64,000 nt of DNA from Herbiconiux gentiana (GCF_024978135.1 NZ_JANTEZ010000001.1:496001-560000); one strand, 5' to 3'. Positions 53,649-61,692 are shown, counted from the stretch's first letter. The notes: generated from the letters alone by a model not told the origin. Program-made: numbers and translations.

Positions 53649-55999
53649 CCGACGCCACCCCCACCACCGAACCGACGACGACCCCCGCCGACCCCGCGTT
53701 CTCGCTGGGCAGCTCGCACGTGCTGCTCACGGGCGCCACCGGCTTCGTCGGCCAGGCGGTGCTGGAGCGGCTGCTCTCGTCGCATCCCGACACCCGGGTG
53801 TCGCTGCTGATCCGCCCGAAGTCGCGCACGACCGGCGAGACACGTCTGCAGACGCTGCTGAAGAAGCCGGTGTTCCGCACCTGGCGCGAGGCCGTCGGCG
53901 AGGCCGAGGTGGAGCGCACCATCCGCGAGCGGCTGTCGGTCATCCAGGGCGACCTCGCGAACCCGGGCGAGCTGCCCGGTGACATCGACGTGGTACTGCA
54001 CGGCGCCTCGACCGTCTCGTTCGACCCGCCGATCGACGAGGCCTTCCAGACCAACGTCGACGGGGCCACCGGGCTCTACGGCGCCCTACTCGCCTCGGGC
54101 AGCGACCCGCACGTCGTGCACGTCTCGACCGCCTACGTCGGCGGCATGCGCAAGGGCGTCTCCCCCGAGGCCTCGCTCGAGCACGAGATCGACTGGCGCG
54201 CCGAGAACGCCGCCGCGAAGTCGGCCCGTCGCCGGGTCGAAATGGCCTCGCGCCAGCCCGAGGTGCTGCGGAGCCTGCTCGCGAAGAGCCGCGCCAAGCT
54301 CGGCAAGGTCGGCCCGCAGGCCGTCGCCGCCGACGCCGAGGCCGCCCGCATCGAGTGGGTCACCAGGCGCCTGGTCGACCACGGCCGCATCCGCGCCGAG
54401 TCCCTCGGCTGGACCGACGTCTACACGCTCACCAAGGCCTTCGCCGAGCGCGCCGCCGAAGAGCTCTGGGGCACCGCCGGGCACCGCCTGTCGATCGTGC
54501 GCCCGTCGATCATCGAGAGCGCCCTGCGTCACCCGTTCCCCGGCTGGCTCGACGGCTTCAAGGTCGCCGACCCGCTCATCATGGCCTACGGCCGCGGCCA
54601 GCTGCCCGAGTTCCCCGGTGTCCCCGACTCGGTCCTCGACGTCATCCCCGTCGACTTCGTGGTCAACGCGATCCTCGCGGCCGCCGTCACCCCGGCGCCC
54701 GTCGACGAGCCGCGGTACTACCAGGTCGTCTCGGGCGCCCGGAACCCGCTGCCGTTCCACACGATGTACGAGAACGTCAAGGAGTTCTTCACCGAGAACC
54801 CCATGCCGGGCGACGACGGCGGCATCGCCGTGCCGTCGTGGCGCTTCCCCGGCGGCCGCTCGGTCGAGCGCACGCTGCGCCTGCAGGAGCGCATCGCGTC
54901 GGTGGCCGACCAGGCCGTCGTGCGCCTGCCCTCCAACCCCCGCACCCGGCAGTGGACCGAGACGCTCCGTCGCCGCCAGCAGGGCCTCGACCAGCTGCGC
55001 TACTTCGCCGAGCTCTACCGCGCCTACGTGCAGACCGAGCTCATCTTCGACGACCGCAACACCAGGACGCTGCACGCCTCGATCCCCGACGCGCTGAAGG
55101 CCGATCGCGGCTTCGACGTGGCCGAGATCGACTGGCACGAGTACTTCCAGAGCATCCACTTCCCCTCGATCACCGGGCTCACGAAGGCCTTCGCCAAGCG
55201 CCCTGCCGGCCGCGCCCGCGCCAAGCGTGCCCTGCCCGTGCGCAGCGACGTGCTGGCCGTGTTCGACTTCGAGGGCACCGTCGTCGAATCGAACCTCGTC
55301 GAGCAGTACCTCTGGATGCGCCTCGGCATGACCCCGAAGGCCCAGTGGCCGCAGGAGTTCGCGAGCCTGTTGGTGTCGGTGCCCGCCTACCTCCGGGCCG
55401 AGCGTCGCGACCGCGGTGAGTTCATCCGCACCCTCGTGCGCCGCTACAAGGGCATCCGCGTCGAGGAGCTGCAGGAGCTCGTTCAGGGCCGCTTCGGTGC
55501 CGCCATGCTGAGCCGGGCGATTTCGGATGCTCTCGACCGCGTCGCCCAGCACCGCGCCGCCGGGCACCGCACGGTGCTGGTCACCGGTGCGATGAGCTCG
55601 GCCGCCGAGCCCTTCTCGGCGTTCTTCGACGAGGTCGTCGCGGGTGAGATGCACGCCTCGAAGGGGGTGCTCACGGGCTACCTCGCCGCTCCCCCGCTGG
55701 TCGACGAGGCGCGGGCCGCGTGGCTCCGCGAGTACGCGACCGCCCACGGCGCGAACCTCACCCAGTCGTACGGCTACGGCGACAGCCTCGCCGACGTCGC
55801 CTGGCTGAAGCTGCTGGGAAACGCCACAGTCGTCAACCCCGACACCGATCTGTATCGGCACGCGCAACGAATGAAGTGGACGGTGGAGGACTGGACGCGA
55901 CGGTCGTCCGACAGCCCCGTCGCACCGGCTACTCTGGCTCTGCTGCCCGAGGCACCGGCATCCGCACCCGAGGAAGGAGACCGGTCGAGCGCCACCTGA
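53645..55999 (+). CDS. Fatty acyl-CoA reductase fused to a HAD-family phosphatase
   Basis: 784 residues. The first ~480 are a NAD-binding_4 fatty acyl-CoA reductase: LLTGATGFVGQAVLERLL, HVSTAYVGG, and YTLTKAFAE (YxxxK). The last ~235 are a HAD-IB domain: FDFEGTVVESN, LVTGAMSS and YGYGDSLADVAWLKLLGN. Motif I is DxE rather than DxD. The FAR part would make fatty aldehyde or alcohol for ether-bond formation and the HAD part could remove a phosphate from an alkyl/acyl-glycerol phosphate, as proposed for the multi-domain ElbD of Myxococcus. It is translationally coupled to the gene before it; the second di-iron-like gene follows by 18 bases. Confidence 0.88.
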   Translation: MTDATPTTEPTTTPADPAFSLGSSHVLLTGATGFVGQAVLERLLSSHPDTRVSLLIRPKSRTTGETRLQTLLKKPVFRTWREAVGEAEVERTIRERLSVIQGDLANPGELPGDIDVVLHGASTVSFDPPIDEAFQTNVDGATGLYGALLASGSDPHVVHVSTAYVGGMRKGVSPEASLEHEIDWRAENAAAKSARRRVEMASRQPEVLRSLLAKSRAKLGKVGPQAVAADAEAARIEWVTRRLVDHGRIRAESLGWTDVYTLTKAFAERAAEELWGTAGHRLSIVRPSIIESALRHPFPGWLDGFKVADPLIMAYGRGQLPEFPGVPDSVLDVIPVDFVVNAILAAAVTPAPVDEPRYYQVVSGARNPLPFHTMYENVKEFFTENPMPGDDGGIAVPSWRFPGGRSVERTLRLQERIASVADQAVVRLPSNPRTRQWTETLRRRQQGLDQLRYFAELYRAYVQTELIFDDRNTRTLHASIPDALKADRGFDVAEIDWHEYFQSIHFPSITGLTKAFAKRPAGRARAKRALPVRSDVLAVFDFEGTVVESNLVEQYLWMRLGMTPKAQWPQEFASLLVSVPAYLRAERRDRGEFIRTLVRRYKGIRVEELQELVQGRFGAAMLSRAISDALDRVAQHRAAGHRTVLVTGAMSSAAEPFSAFFDEVVAGEMHASKGVLTGYLAAPPLVDEARAAWLREYATAHGANLTQSYGYGDSLADVAWLKLLGNATVVNPDTDLYRHAQRMKWTVEDWTRRSSDSPVAPATLALLPEAPASAPEEGDRSSAT

Positions 56000-56017
56000 C
56001 GCTCCCCCGACACACCC

Positions 56018-56812
56018 ATGGCATTCGACATCGACAAGTACACGGAGACCTCCACCAAGGTCGCGTGGCAGGACCTCGACTTCTCCGACTTCCGTGAGCA
56101 CCCCCTCCCCGAGGGCACGCTGCGCTCGCTCCGCTACATGTGCGACATCGAGTACCACACGGTCTGCTACCTGCGGGACATGCTCGTCACCCCCTCCCAC
56201 AAGGACGAGGACGTCACGGCGTTCATGACCATGTGGAACCGCGAGGAGTTCTGGCACGGCGAGGCCCTGGCCGCCGTGCTCGCCGAGCACGACATCATCG
56301 TCGACTTCGACGAGCTGAAGGCCACCCGCCTGAAGCTCGGCTGGAAGGACCGCCTCGACCCCGTCAAGCAGTCGCTGCTCGGCAACATCGTCGGCTCGGG
56401 CTTCATCGCCGTGCACATGGTCTGGGGCGCCGCCAACGAGTGGTCGGCCGTCGCCGCGTACAACCGGCTCGCCGACCTCGAGGCGCATCCGGTGCTCGCC
56501 GAGCTGCTGCGCCGCATCGCGAAGCAGGAGGCCCGCCATGTCGCCTTCTACGCCACCCAGGCGCGTGAGCGTCTCGGCAAGAGCAAGAAGGCCCAGGTGC
56601 TGGCGCGCTTCGCGTTGAAGAACTTCTGGGGCCCGGTCGGCTCGGGGGTGATGAGCGACGACGAGGTGAAGCACGTCATGGGTCACCTGATGGGCGGCCC
56701 CGAGGGTCGTCGCGAGGCGGCCAAGATCGACGCCCACATCGCGCGCATGCCCGGGCTCGACGGCCTCACCATCGTGCAGGACGCTCTCGACGCGCGGGGC
56801 GTCGCCGCCTGA
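56018..56812 (+). CDS. Ferritin-like di-iron protein
   Basis: 264 residues. A four-helix pattern with two ExxH motifs (REEFWHGE and KQEARHVAF) plus Glu in DIEYH and NEW gives a full di-iron ligand set. I do not recognise a named enzyme. With the acyl-CoA reductase next to it, candidates are oxidation or desaturation of an alkyl chain (for example making a vinyl ether), or aldehyde oxidation. It is the last gene of the plus-strand arm. Compare the degenerate copy at 52713. Confidence 0.85.
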   Translation: MAFDIDKYTETSTKVAWQDLDFSDFREHPLPEGTLRSLRYMCDIEYHTVCYLRDMLVTPSHKDEDVTAFMTMWNREEFWHGEALAAVLAEHDIIVDFDELKATRLKLGWKDRLDPVKQSLLGNIVGSGFIAVHMVWGAANEWSAVAAYNRLADLEAHPVLAELLRRIAKQEARHVAFYATQARERLGKSKKAQVLARFALKNFWGPVGSGVMSDDEVKHVMGHLMGGPEGRREAAKIDAHIARMPGLDGLTIVQDALDARGVAA

Positions 56813-56814
56813 GC

Positions 56815-56820
56815 CATACT
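56815..56820 (+). promoter_or_regulatory. Predicted -10 element of the YdeI-like gene
   Basis: CATACT, six bases, then ATG at 56827; it overlaps the end of the di-iron gene by none and follows its stop at once. Confidence 0.35.
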
Positions 56821-56826
56821 GCTGGC

Positions 56827-57264
56827 ATGGAGTTCACCACCACGATCCTCGCCAGCGGCAAGAACAACACGGGCATCCCGGTGCCCGAGAGCGTGGTCAC
56901 GGCGCTCGACCGCGGGAAGCGCATACCCGTGGTCGTGACGATCGGCGGGCACAGCTACCGCAGCTCGATCGTGTTCTACACGGGGCAGTTCCTGATCTCG
57001 CTGAGCGCCGAGAACCGCGCGGCGGCGGGCGTCGCGGCCGGTGACACCGTGGTGGTCGACGTCGAGCTCGACGAGGCGCCGCGCGAGGTCGAAGTTCCGG
57101 ATGCCCTCGCCGCCGCGCTGGCGGTCGACGCCGATGCCGCGGCCGCGTTCGCTGCGCTGTCGTACTCGAACAAGAAGCGCATCGCACTCTCGATCAGCGA
57201 CGCGAAGACCGATGCGACGCGCGAGCGGCGGGTGGCGAAGGCGCTGGAGGAGCTCGTCTCCTGA
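56827..57264 (+). CDS. YdeI/OmdA-like protein (DUF1905 plus C-terminal helical domain)
   Basis: 145 residues. The first ~95 form the DUF1905 beta domain (TTILASGKNNTGIPVPESVV, AAGVAAGDTVVVDVELD). The end has the helical YdeI/OmdA segment (AFAALSYSNKKRIALSISDAKTDATRERR). Members are linked to stress or bacteriocin resistance, with no known mechanism. It lies 14 bases after the di-iron gene and probably has its own leaderless promoter. Confidence 0.88.
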   Translation: MEFTTTILASGKNNTGIPVPESVVTALDRGKRIPVVVTIGGHSYRSSIVFYTGQFLISLSAENRAAAGVAAGDTVVVDVELDEAPREVEVPDALAAALAVDADAAAAFAALSYSNKKRIALSISDAKTDATRERRVAKALEELVS

Positions 57265-57296
57265 GGCGGCGCGGCGTCTCTTGCGGCGCGGCCCTC

Positions 57297-57350
57297 GTGG
57301 CGGCGCTGGCGGCGCTGCGCTAGTGGCGGCGCTGCGCTAGTGGCGGCGCT
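57297..57350. repeat. Short imperfect direct repeat at the 3' end of the small membrane gene
   Basis: The string GCTAGTGGCGGCGCTG appears twice in a row (17-bp period) with a partial third copy. The duplicate carries an extra copy of the small gene's stop region. Confidence 0.6.
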
Positions 57351-57498
57351 GGGTCGACAGGATCGACGTGGCCAAGAAGACCGAGCCCGAGACGCACAGG
57401 ATACCGGCGAAGAACACCCACGCGTTGGCGAGGGTGCCGAACAGGAACATGCCGAGCAGGAACAGCAGAATGGCTCCGATGGCAGCGAGCACGTTCAT
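57337..57498 (-). CDS. Small two-helix membrane protein (53 residues)
   Basis: ATG at 57498 preceded by AGGAGG nine bases upstream, a strong ribosome site. The product is almost entirely hydrophobic, with two helices (about 3-24, LAAIGAILLFLLGMFLFGTL, and 28-44) and a basic tail QRRH. No family recognised. It is divergent from tag with starts 44 bases apart, and its 3' end lies in a short GC-rich repeat (57297-57350). Confidence 0.65.
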   Translation of the reverse strand: MNVLAAIGAILLFLLGMFLFGTLANAWVFFAGILCVSGSVFLATSILSTQRRH

Positions 57499-57530
57499 CC
57501 GGGTGTTCCTCCTCGATAGTGGCTTCGTTC

Positions 57531-57536
57531 AATACT
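57531..57536 (+). promoter_or_regulatory. Predicted -10 element of tag
   Basis: AATACT, six bases, then GTG at 57543. If used, the upstream in-frame GTG at 57519 cannot be the start. Confidence 0.4.
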
Positions 57537-57542
57537 AGACGG

Positions 57543-58232
57543 GTGCCGCCTTCCGACGAGACCGCCCCCGCCGCCCCGACCGCCGCCACTCCGACAGCCG
57601 CCGCCCCGACAGCCGTCGACGTCGTGGTCGGGCCCGACGGGCTGACGCGCCCGGCCTGGGCGGCGGTCGACCCGCTGCTGCGGGAGTACTACGACACCGA
57701 GTGGGGTGTGCCCGTGCGCGACGAGCGCGGGCTGTTCGAGCGGCTGAGCCTCGAGGGCTTCCAGTCCGGGCTGTCCTGGGCGACGATCCTGCGGAAGCGT
57801 CCGGCGTTCCGGGCGGCCTTCGGCGGTTTCGACCCGGAGGTGGTGGCCCGGTTCGGTGACGAAGACATCGCGCGGCTGCTGAGCGACCCCGGCATCGTGC
57901 GCAACCGGGCCAAGATCCTCGCGACGATCGGCAACGCCCGGGCCACCCTGGCGCTCCGGCACGACCCCGACGTCCCCGACGGGCTGCCCCGGCTGATCTG
58001 GTCGTTCCGCCCTGCGCGCACTCCCCGGCCCCGCACGATGGCGGAGGTGCCGACGGTCAGCCCGGAGTCGACCGCGCTGGCGGCGGCGCTGCGAGCGAAG
58101 GGCTTCCGCTTCGTCGGTCCGACCACCATGCACGCCCTGATGGAGGCGGTCGGCATCGTCGACACCCATCTGGTGGGCAGCCACCGCCGCGGCAGCTCGG
58201 GGGTGTGGGCGCCCGACGGCTCGCCGAGGTGA
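57543..58232 (+). CDS. tag: DNA-3-methyladenine glycosylase I (Tag family)
   Basis: 229 residues from GTG 57543; a GTG at 57519 gives eight more. Family blocks: REYYDTEWGVPVRDERGLFERLSLEGFQSGLSWATIL, FDPEVVARF, NRAKI and KGFRFVGPTTMHALMEAVG. The YxxxEWG and LSW features form the base pocket. Compared with E. coli Tag the zinc ligands differ: the N-terminal Cys is not seen, though GIVDTHLVGSHRR keeps His residues. An Ala/Thr/Pro-rich N-terminal tail of about 30 residues precedes the domain. Confidence 0.9.
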   Translation: MPPSDETAPAAPTAATPTAAAPTAVDVVVGPDGLTRPAWAAVDPLLREYYDTEWGVPVRDERGLFERLSLEGFQSGLSWATILRKRPAFRAAFGGFDPEVVARFGDEDIARLLSDPGIVRNRAKILATIGNARATLALRHDPDVPDGLPRLIWSFRPARTPRPRTMAEVPTVSPESTALAAALRAKGFRFVGPTTMHALMEAVGIVDTHLVGSHRRGSSGVWAPDGSPR

Positions 58233-58291
58233 CCCCGGCGGGGCCAACTCTGCCGCTCGCGCATCCGCTCGGAATCTGCTTCGCTTGGGGC

Positions 58292-58639
58292 ATGAGCGAG
58301 AACGTGGAGAACGTCAGCGACAACCCCGAGGCGACCGTCGAGGTCGTGCCCCAGCCCGAGCAGAACCGGTACGCGCTGCTCGTCGACGGCGCTGAGGTGG
58401 GATTCACCGTGTACACGGATCGCGGTATCGACCGCGTCTTCCTGCACACGGAGATCGATCCGGCCCAGGAGGGCCACGGCTACGGCAGCACCCTGATCCG
58501 GGGCACCCTCGAGCAGGTGCGCGACGCCGGCCTCCGCGCGGTGGCGGTGTGCCCTTTCGTGGAACGCTACGTGCAGAAGCACCACGACTTCGACGACATC
58601 ATCGACCCGGTGTCGATCGATCTGCGCGCGTCGCTGTAG
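58292..58639 (+). CDS. Small GNAT-type acetyltransferase (YjdJ-like)
   Basis: 115 residues from the ATG at 58292. The short GNAT form: VFLHTEIDPAQEGHGYGSTLIRGTLEQVRDAGLRAVAVCPFVERYVQKH, with the AxxGxGxGSxL acetyl-CoA loop and the Cys-Pro-Phe seen in this subfamily. Partner unknown. Residues 1-25 are acidic and variable. It converges with the VOC gene, 30 bases between stops. Confidence 0.88.
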   Translation: MSENVENVSDNPEATVEVVPQPEQNRYALLVDGAEVGFTVYTDRGIDRVFLHTEIDPAQEGHGYGSTLIRGTLEQVRDAGLRAVAVCPFVERYVQKHHDFDDIIDPVSIDLRASL

Positions 58640-58669
58640 GCGGTACGGCGCGCGGGCTCTGGTCGCGTT

Positions 58670-59053
58670 CTAGTCGCTGAGCACCGAGAGCACGTTGCCC
58701 GACGGGTCGAGGAACCAGGCGATGTCGGGCCCGCGGTCGGCCGCCTTGCCGCGCATGACTCCGCGCTCGTCCTGCGGCATGCCCTGGTAGCGCTCCAGGG
58801 TGACGCCCGCCGCGGTGAGTTCGTCGACCGCCACGTCGATGTCGTCGACCGCGAAGTTGAGGATGGTGAACACCGCCGGCACGTGGTCGTCTTTCGGGTA
58901 GGCGATCGCGTGGGCGCCGCCGGGCAGTTCGATGTCGAGGATGCCCATCTCGTTCCGGGTCACCTCGAGCCCGAGCACGTCGCGGTAGAACCGCTCGGCC
59001 TCGTCGATGTCCGTGACGCTGAATCCGCTGAAGCCGTGGCTGGTCGTGAGCAT
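58670..59053 (-). CDS. VOC/glyoxalase superfamily protein
   Basis: 127 residues; ATG at 59053 with GGAGG seven bases upstream. The paired beta-alpha-beta-beta-beta modules show FSGFSVTDIDEAERFYRDVLGL and DIAWFLDPSGNVLSVLSD. A metal His/Glu set is only partly visible, so it could be a dioxygenase-like, glyoxalase or binding protein. The operator-like palindrome lies 11 bases upstream of the start and matches the one before TetR at 47974, which suggests repression by that regulator. Confidence 0.88.
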   Translation of the reverse strand: MLTTSHGFSGFSVTDIDEAERFYRDVLGLEVTRNEMGILDIELPGGAHAIAYPKDDHVPAVFTILNFAVDDIDVAVDELTAAGVTLERYQGMPQDERGVMRGKAADRGPDIAWFLDPSGNVLSVLSD

Positions 59054-59063
59054 GCGCACCTCC

Positions 59064-59080
59064 TGTGTACAGTGTCCACA
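59064..59080. promoter_or_regulatory. Predicted TetR operator, site 2 (upstream of the VOC gene)
   Basis: TGTGTACAGTGTCCACA, near-perfect palindrome (two mismatched pairs), 15 of 17 bases identical to 47911-47927. It ends right before the ribosome site, so binding would block transcription. Confidence 0.6.
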
Positions 59081-59123
59081 ATGCCACCCGTGGGGCGGCG
59101 CGTAAAGGCCCGACCGTGACGGG

Positions 59124-59885
59124 CTACCCGAGCACCTCGTCGAGGAAGCCGCGGAACGCCCGCCAGCTGCGCGCATCGCCGAGCGGCCGCCAGCTCGGCG
59201 CCTCGGGCAGCGTGAAGGCGTGCGGCGCCCCGCTGTAGAGCACCACCTGCCAGTCGATCGACGGGTTCTGCCGCAGCTCGTTCTCGAAGGCCACCACGGC
59301 CTCGTCGGGCACGACCGGGTCGTCGGCGCCGGTGAGCACCAGCAGCGGTGCGGCGATCGCCGACACGTCGGCGGGATCGTGTGTGACGAGCCCCCCGTGG
59401 AAGCTGACCGCGCCGGCCAGCGCGGCGCCGGTGCGTGCGAACTCGATCGCCGCCGATCCTCCGAAGCAGTAGCCGATCACCACGATGCGCGACGCGTCGA
59501 CCCGCGGGTCGGCGGCCAGCAGGTCGTACGCCGCCTGCACCCGGCGACGCAGCAGCGGCAGGTCACCGTAGTACTTCCCGGCCTCCGCGGCCGCATCGTC
59601 GCCCGTGGGGCGCACCCCGGCTCCGTAGAGGTCGGCGGCGAACGCCACGAGCCCGAGGCGGGCGATCATCTCGGCGCGCACGCGGGTGTACTCCTGCTCC
59701 CCCGTCCAGTCGTGCAGCACCAGCACGGCCGGGCGACGGCCCTCCGCCGCACGATCGGCGACGAGGAAGCCGTCGAGCGCCGTATCGCCGTCGGCGTAGC
59801 GCACCCGCTCGCCCTCGATGCGGGCCCCGGGAGGGAGCGGGACGGTGTCGAGGGCTGCCTGGTGCGCAGAACTGAAGTCGGTCAT
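59124..59885 (-). CDS. Dienelactone hydrolase family protein
   Basis: 253 residues, alpha/beta-hydrolase fold. Nucleophile motif IGYCFGGSAA (Cys as in dienelactone hydrolase), acidic residue in LTGADDPVV and His in GAPHAFTLP. The N-terminal VLVLHDWTGEQEY forms the oxyanion region. Substrate unknown; many family members act on lactones or esters outside aromatic degradation. It lies between VOC and the acyl-CoA ligase on the same strand but with gaps of about 60-70 bases. Confidence 0.9.
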   Translation of the reverse strand: MTDFSSAHQAALDTVPLPPGARIEGERVRYADGDTALDGFLVADRAAEGRRPAVLVLHDWTGEQEYTRVRAEMIARLGLVAFAADLYGAGVRPTGDDAAAEAGKYYGDLPLLRRRVQAAYDLLAADPRVDASRIVVIGYCFGGSAAIEFARTGAALAGAVSFHGGLVTHDPADVSAIAAPLLVLTGADDPVVPDEAVVAFENELRQNPSIDWQVVLYSGAPHAFTLPEAPSWRPLGDARSWRAFRGFLDEVLG

Positions 59886-59947
59886 CCGTTCGGTCTATCA
59901 CCCCCGACCGACAGGCGGGTGCACGACGACCGAACATCAAGCGGAAG

Positions 59948-61573
59948 TCAGGTCAGCGCGTGCCGCCCCACCCGCGACCGCAGGTCCTTCCGCAGGATCT
60001 TCCCCGACGTCGACTTCGGGATGGCGTCGATGAACTCGACCAGCCGCACCTTCTCGTGCGGCGCCACCCGCTCGGCCACCCACGCGATCACGGCCTCCTC
60101 GTCGAGCTCGGAAGAGGCGTCGGACGGGGAGCCGTCGGCGCCGGCGCCGGCTCGGCGCACCACGAACGCCTTCGGCACCTCCTGCGCATCGTCGTCGGGC
60201 ACCCCCACGACGGCCGCGTCGACCACGTCGGGGTGCGACAGCAGCACCGCCTCGAGCACCGCCGGGGCAACCTGGTAGCCCTTGTACTTGATCAGCTCCT
60301 TGAGCCGGTCGACGATCGCGTAGACCCCCTCCGCGGTGACCGTCGCGATGTCCCCGGTGTGCAGCCAGCCGTCGGGCTCGATCGTGCGCGCCGTCGCCTC
60401 CTCGTCGTCGAGATACCCGCTCATCACCTGCGGGCCCCGGATCAGGAGTTCGCCCGGGGCGCTCGTGCCCGTGGAAGGCACCTCGATATCGGCCCCGCTC
60501 TCCGGGTCGACGAGCCGGCACTCGGTGTTCGGGATGGCGAGCCCGATCGACGACAGGTCGATGTCGCCCTTGATCGGGATCGCGTGGGTGACGGGGCTCG
60601 TCTCGGTCATGCCGTAGCCCTGGCGCACCTCGCAGCCGATGCGGGTGGCGACCGCCTTGGCGAGCTCCCGGTCGAGCGGGGCGGCTCCCGAGAAGATCAC
60701 CTCGACGCCCGAGAGGTCGTAGTCGTCGACGAGCGGATGCTTGGCCAGCGCGACCGCGATGGGAGGCGCGATGAACACCCACGTGCAGCGCTGCTCGCTC
60801 ACGGTGCGGAGGAACTCGGCCAGCTCGAACTTCGGCATCGTCACCAGCGCGGCCCGCTGCAGGAGCGCGTAGTCGAGCAGCACCGACATGCCGTAGATGT
60901 GGAAGAACGGGAGCACGGCGAGCGCCCGGTCGTCGCGCTGCAGCGGGATGACGTCACGGCACTGGTGGATGTTCGCCACCAGGTTGCGGTGGGTCAGCAT
61001 GACGCCCTTCGGCCGCCCGGTCGTGCCGGAGGAGTAGGGCAGCACGGCGAGATGCGTCGCCGGGTCGAACGAGACCTCGGGGGGTGCGGCGCGCTCGAAG
61101 AGCAGGTCGCGCAGCGACGGATGCCCGGCCGCTCCGTCGATGACGACGAGGTGGTCGGCGTCGATGCCGACGCGCCCGGCGGCCTCTGCGGCCTGGTCGT
61201 AGAGCGGCGAGACGGTGAACAGCCAGCTCGCGCCGGCGCCCCTCAGCTGGTTCTCGATCTCGTCGGCCGTGTAGAGGGAGTTGATCGTGGTGGCCGTGCC
61301 GCCCGCCCGCAGCACGCCGTGGAAGACCGTCGCGAAGGCGGGTACGTTCGGGCACAGGATGCCGACGCGGTCGCCCACCGCGAGACCTCGGGCCGCGAGG
61401 GATCCGGCGAGCGCGTCGATCTGCGCGATCAGGGCTCGGTAGCTCGTCTCGTCGCCGCTCGGCCCGTCGACGAGCGCGACGCGGTCGAGGTCGGCCTCCG
61501 CGATGCCGGAGAACAGGGCGTCGTAGACGCTGAGCTCCGGGATGTCGACGTCGGGGTAGGACGAACGGGTCAT
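59948..61573 (-). CDS. AMP-binding acyl-CoA ligase, 4-coumarate:CoA ligase-like
   Basis: 541 residues. The ATP/AMP motif is YSSGTTGRPKGVMLTH, followed by QGYGMTETSP, DGWLHTGDIA, the hinge DRLKELIKYKGYQV and the C-terminal lysine in IPKSTSGKILRKDLR. It activates a carboxylic acid as an acyl-adenylate and then makes the CoA thioester. It resembles 4CL/fatty-acyl ligases, and it could feed the acyl-CoA reductase 4 kb away, though that is speculation. AGGAG lies eight bases before the ATG. A 6-bp inverted repeat sits in its leader. Confidence 0.92.
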   Translation of the reverse strand: MTRSSYPDVDIPELSVYDALFSGIAEADLDRVALVDGPSGDETSYRALIAQIDALAGSLAARGLAVGDRVGILCPNVPAFATVFHGVLRAGGTATTINSLYTADEIENQLRGAGASWLFTVSPLYDQAAEAAGRVGIDADHLVVIDGAAGHPSLRDLLFERAAPPEVSFDPATHLAVLPYSSGTTGRPKGVMLTHRNLVANIHQCRDVIPLQRDDRALAVLPFFHIYGMSVLLDYALLQRAALVTMPKFELAEFLRTVSEQRCTWVFIAPPIAVALAKHPLVDDYDLSGVEVIFSGAAPLDRELAKAVATRIGCEVRQGYGMTETSPVTHAIPIKGDIDLSSIGLAIPNTECRLVDPESGADIEVPSTGTSAPGELLIRGPQVMSGYLDDEEATARTIEPDGWLHTGDIATVTAEGVYAIVDRLKELIKYKGYQVAPAVLEAVLLSHPDVVDAAVVGVPDDDAQEVPKAFVVRRAGAGADGSPSDASSELDEEAVIAWVAERVAPHEKVRLVEFIDAIPKSTSGKILRKDLRSRVGRHALT

Positions 61574-61588
61574 CAGCTATCTCCTTCG

Positions 61589-61604
61589 ATAGGCGTTGGC
61601 CTAT
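61589..61604. promoter_or_regulatory. Inverted repeat in the acyl-CoA ligase leader
   Basis: ATAGGC (61589-61594), GTTG, GCCTAT (61599-61604), in the gap between the divergent ligase and quinone oxidoreductase genes. Probably a regulator site. Confidence 0.5.
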
Positions 61605-61679
61605 TCGACACCGAACCGAGGAGTTCTCGCAAGTTCCCCGGCGTTCTCGCACCCAGGGCGCCTCCAGGTGGCCAGGGCG

Positions 61680-61685
61680 TAGCGT
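61680..61685 (+). promoter_or_regulatory. Predicted -10 element of the quinone oxidoreductase gene
   Basis: TAGCGT, seven bases, then ATG at 61693; no Shine-Dalgarno. Confidence 0.35.
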
Positions 61686-61692
61686 GGCCGTC

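Noticed and set aside
52713-56812. Alkane synthesis module (acyl reductase plus aldehyde-deformylating oxygenase)
   Set aside because: The reductase is of the NAD-binding_4 FAR type fused to HAD rather than cyanobacterial AAR, and the AGPS-like, PlsC and SDR genes point to glycerolipids. Kept only as an alternative for the di-iron proteins.
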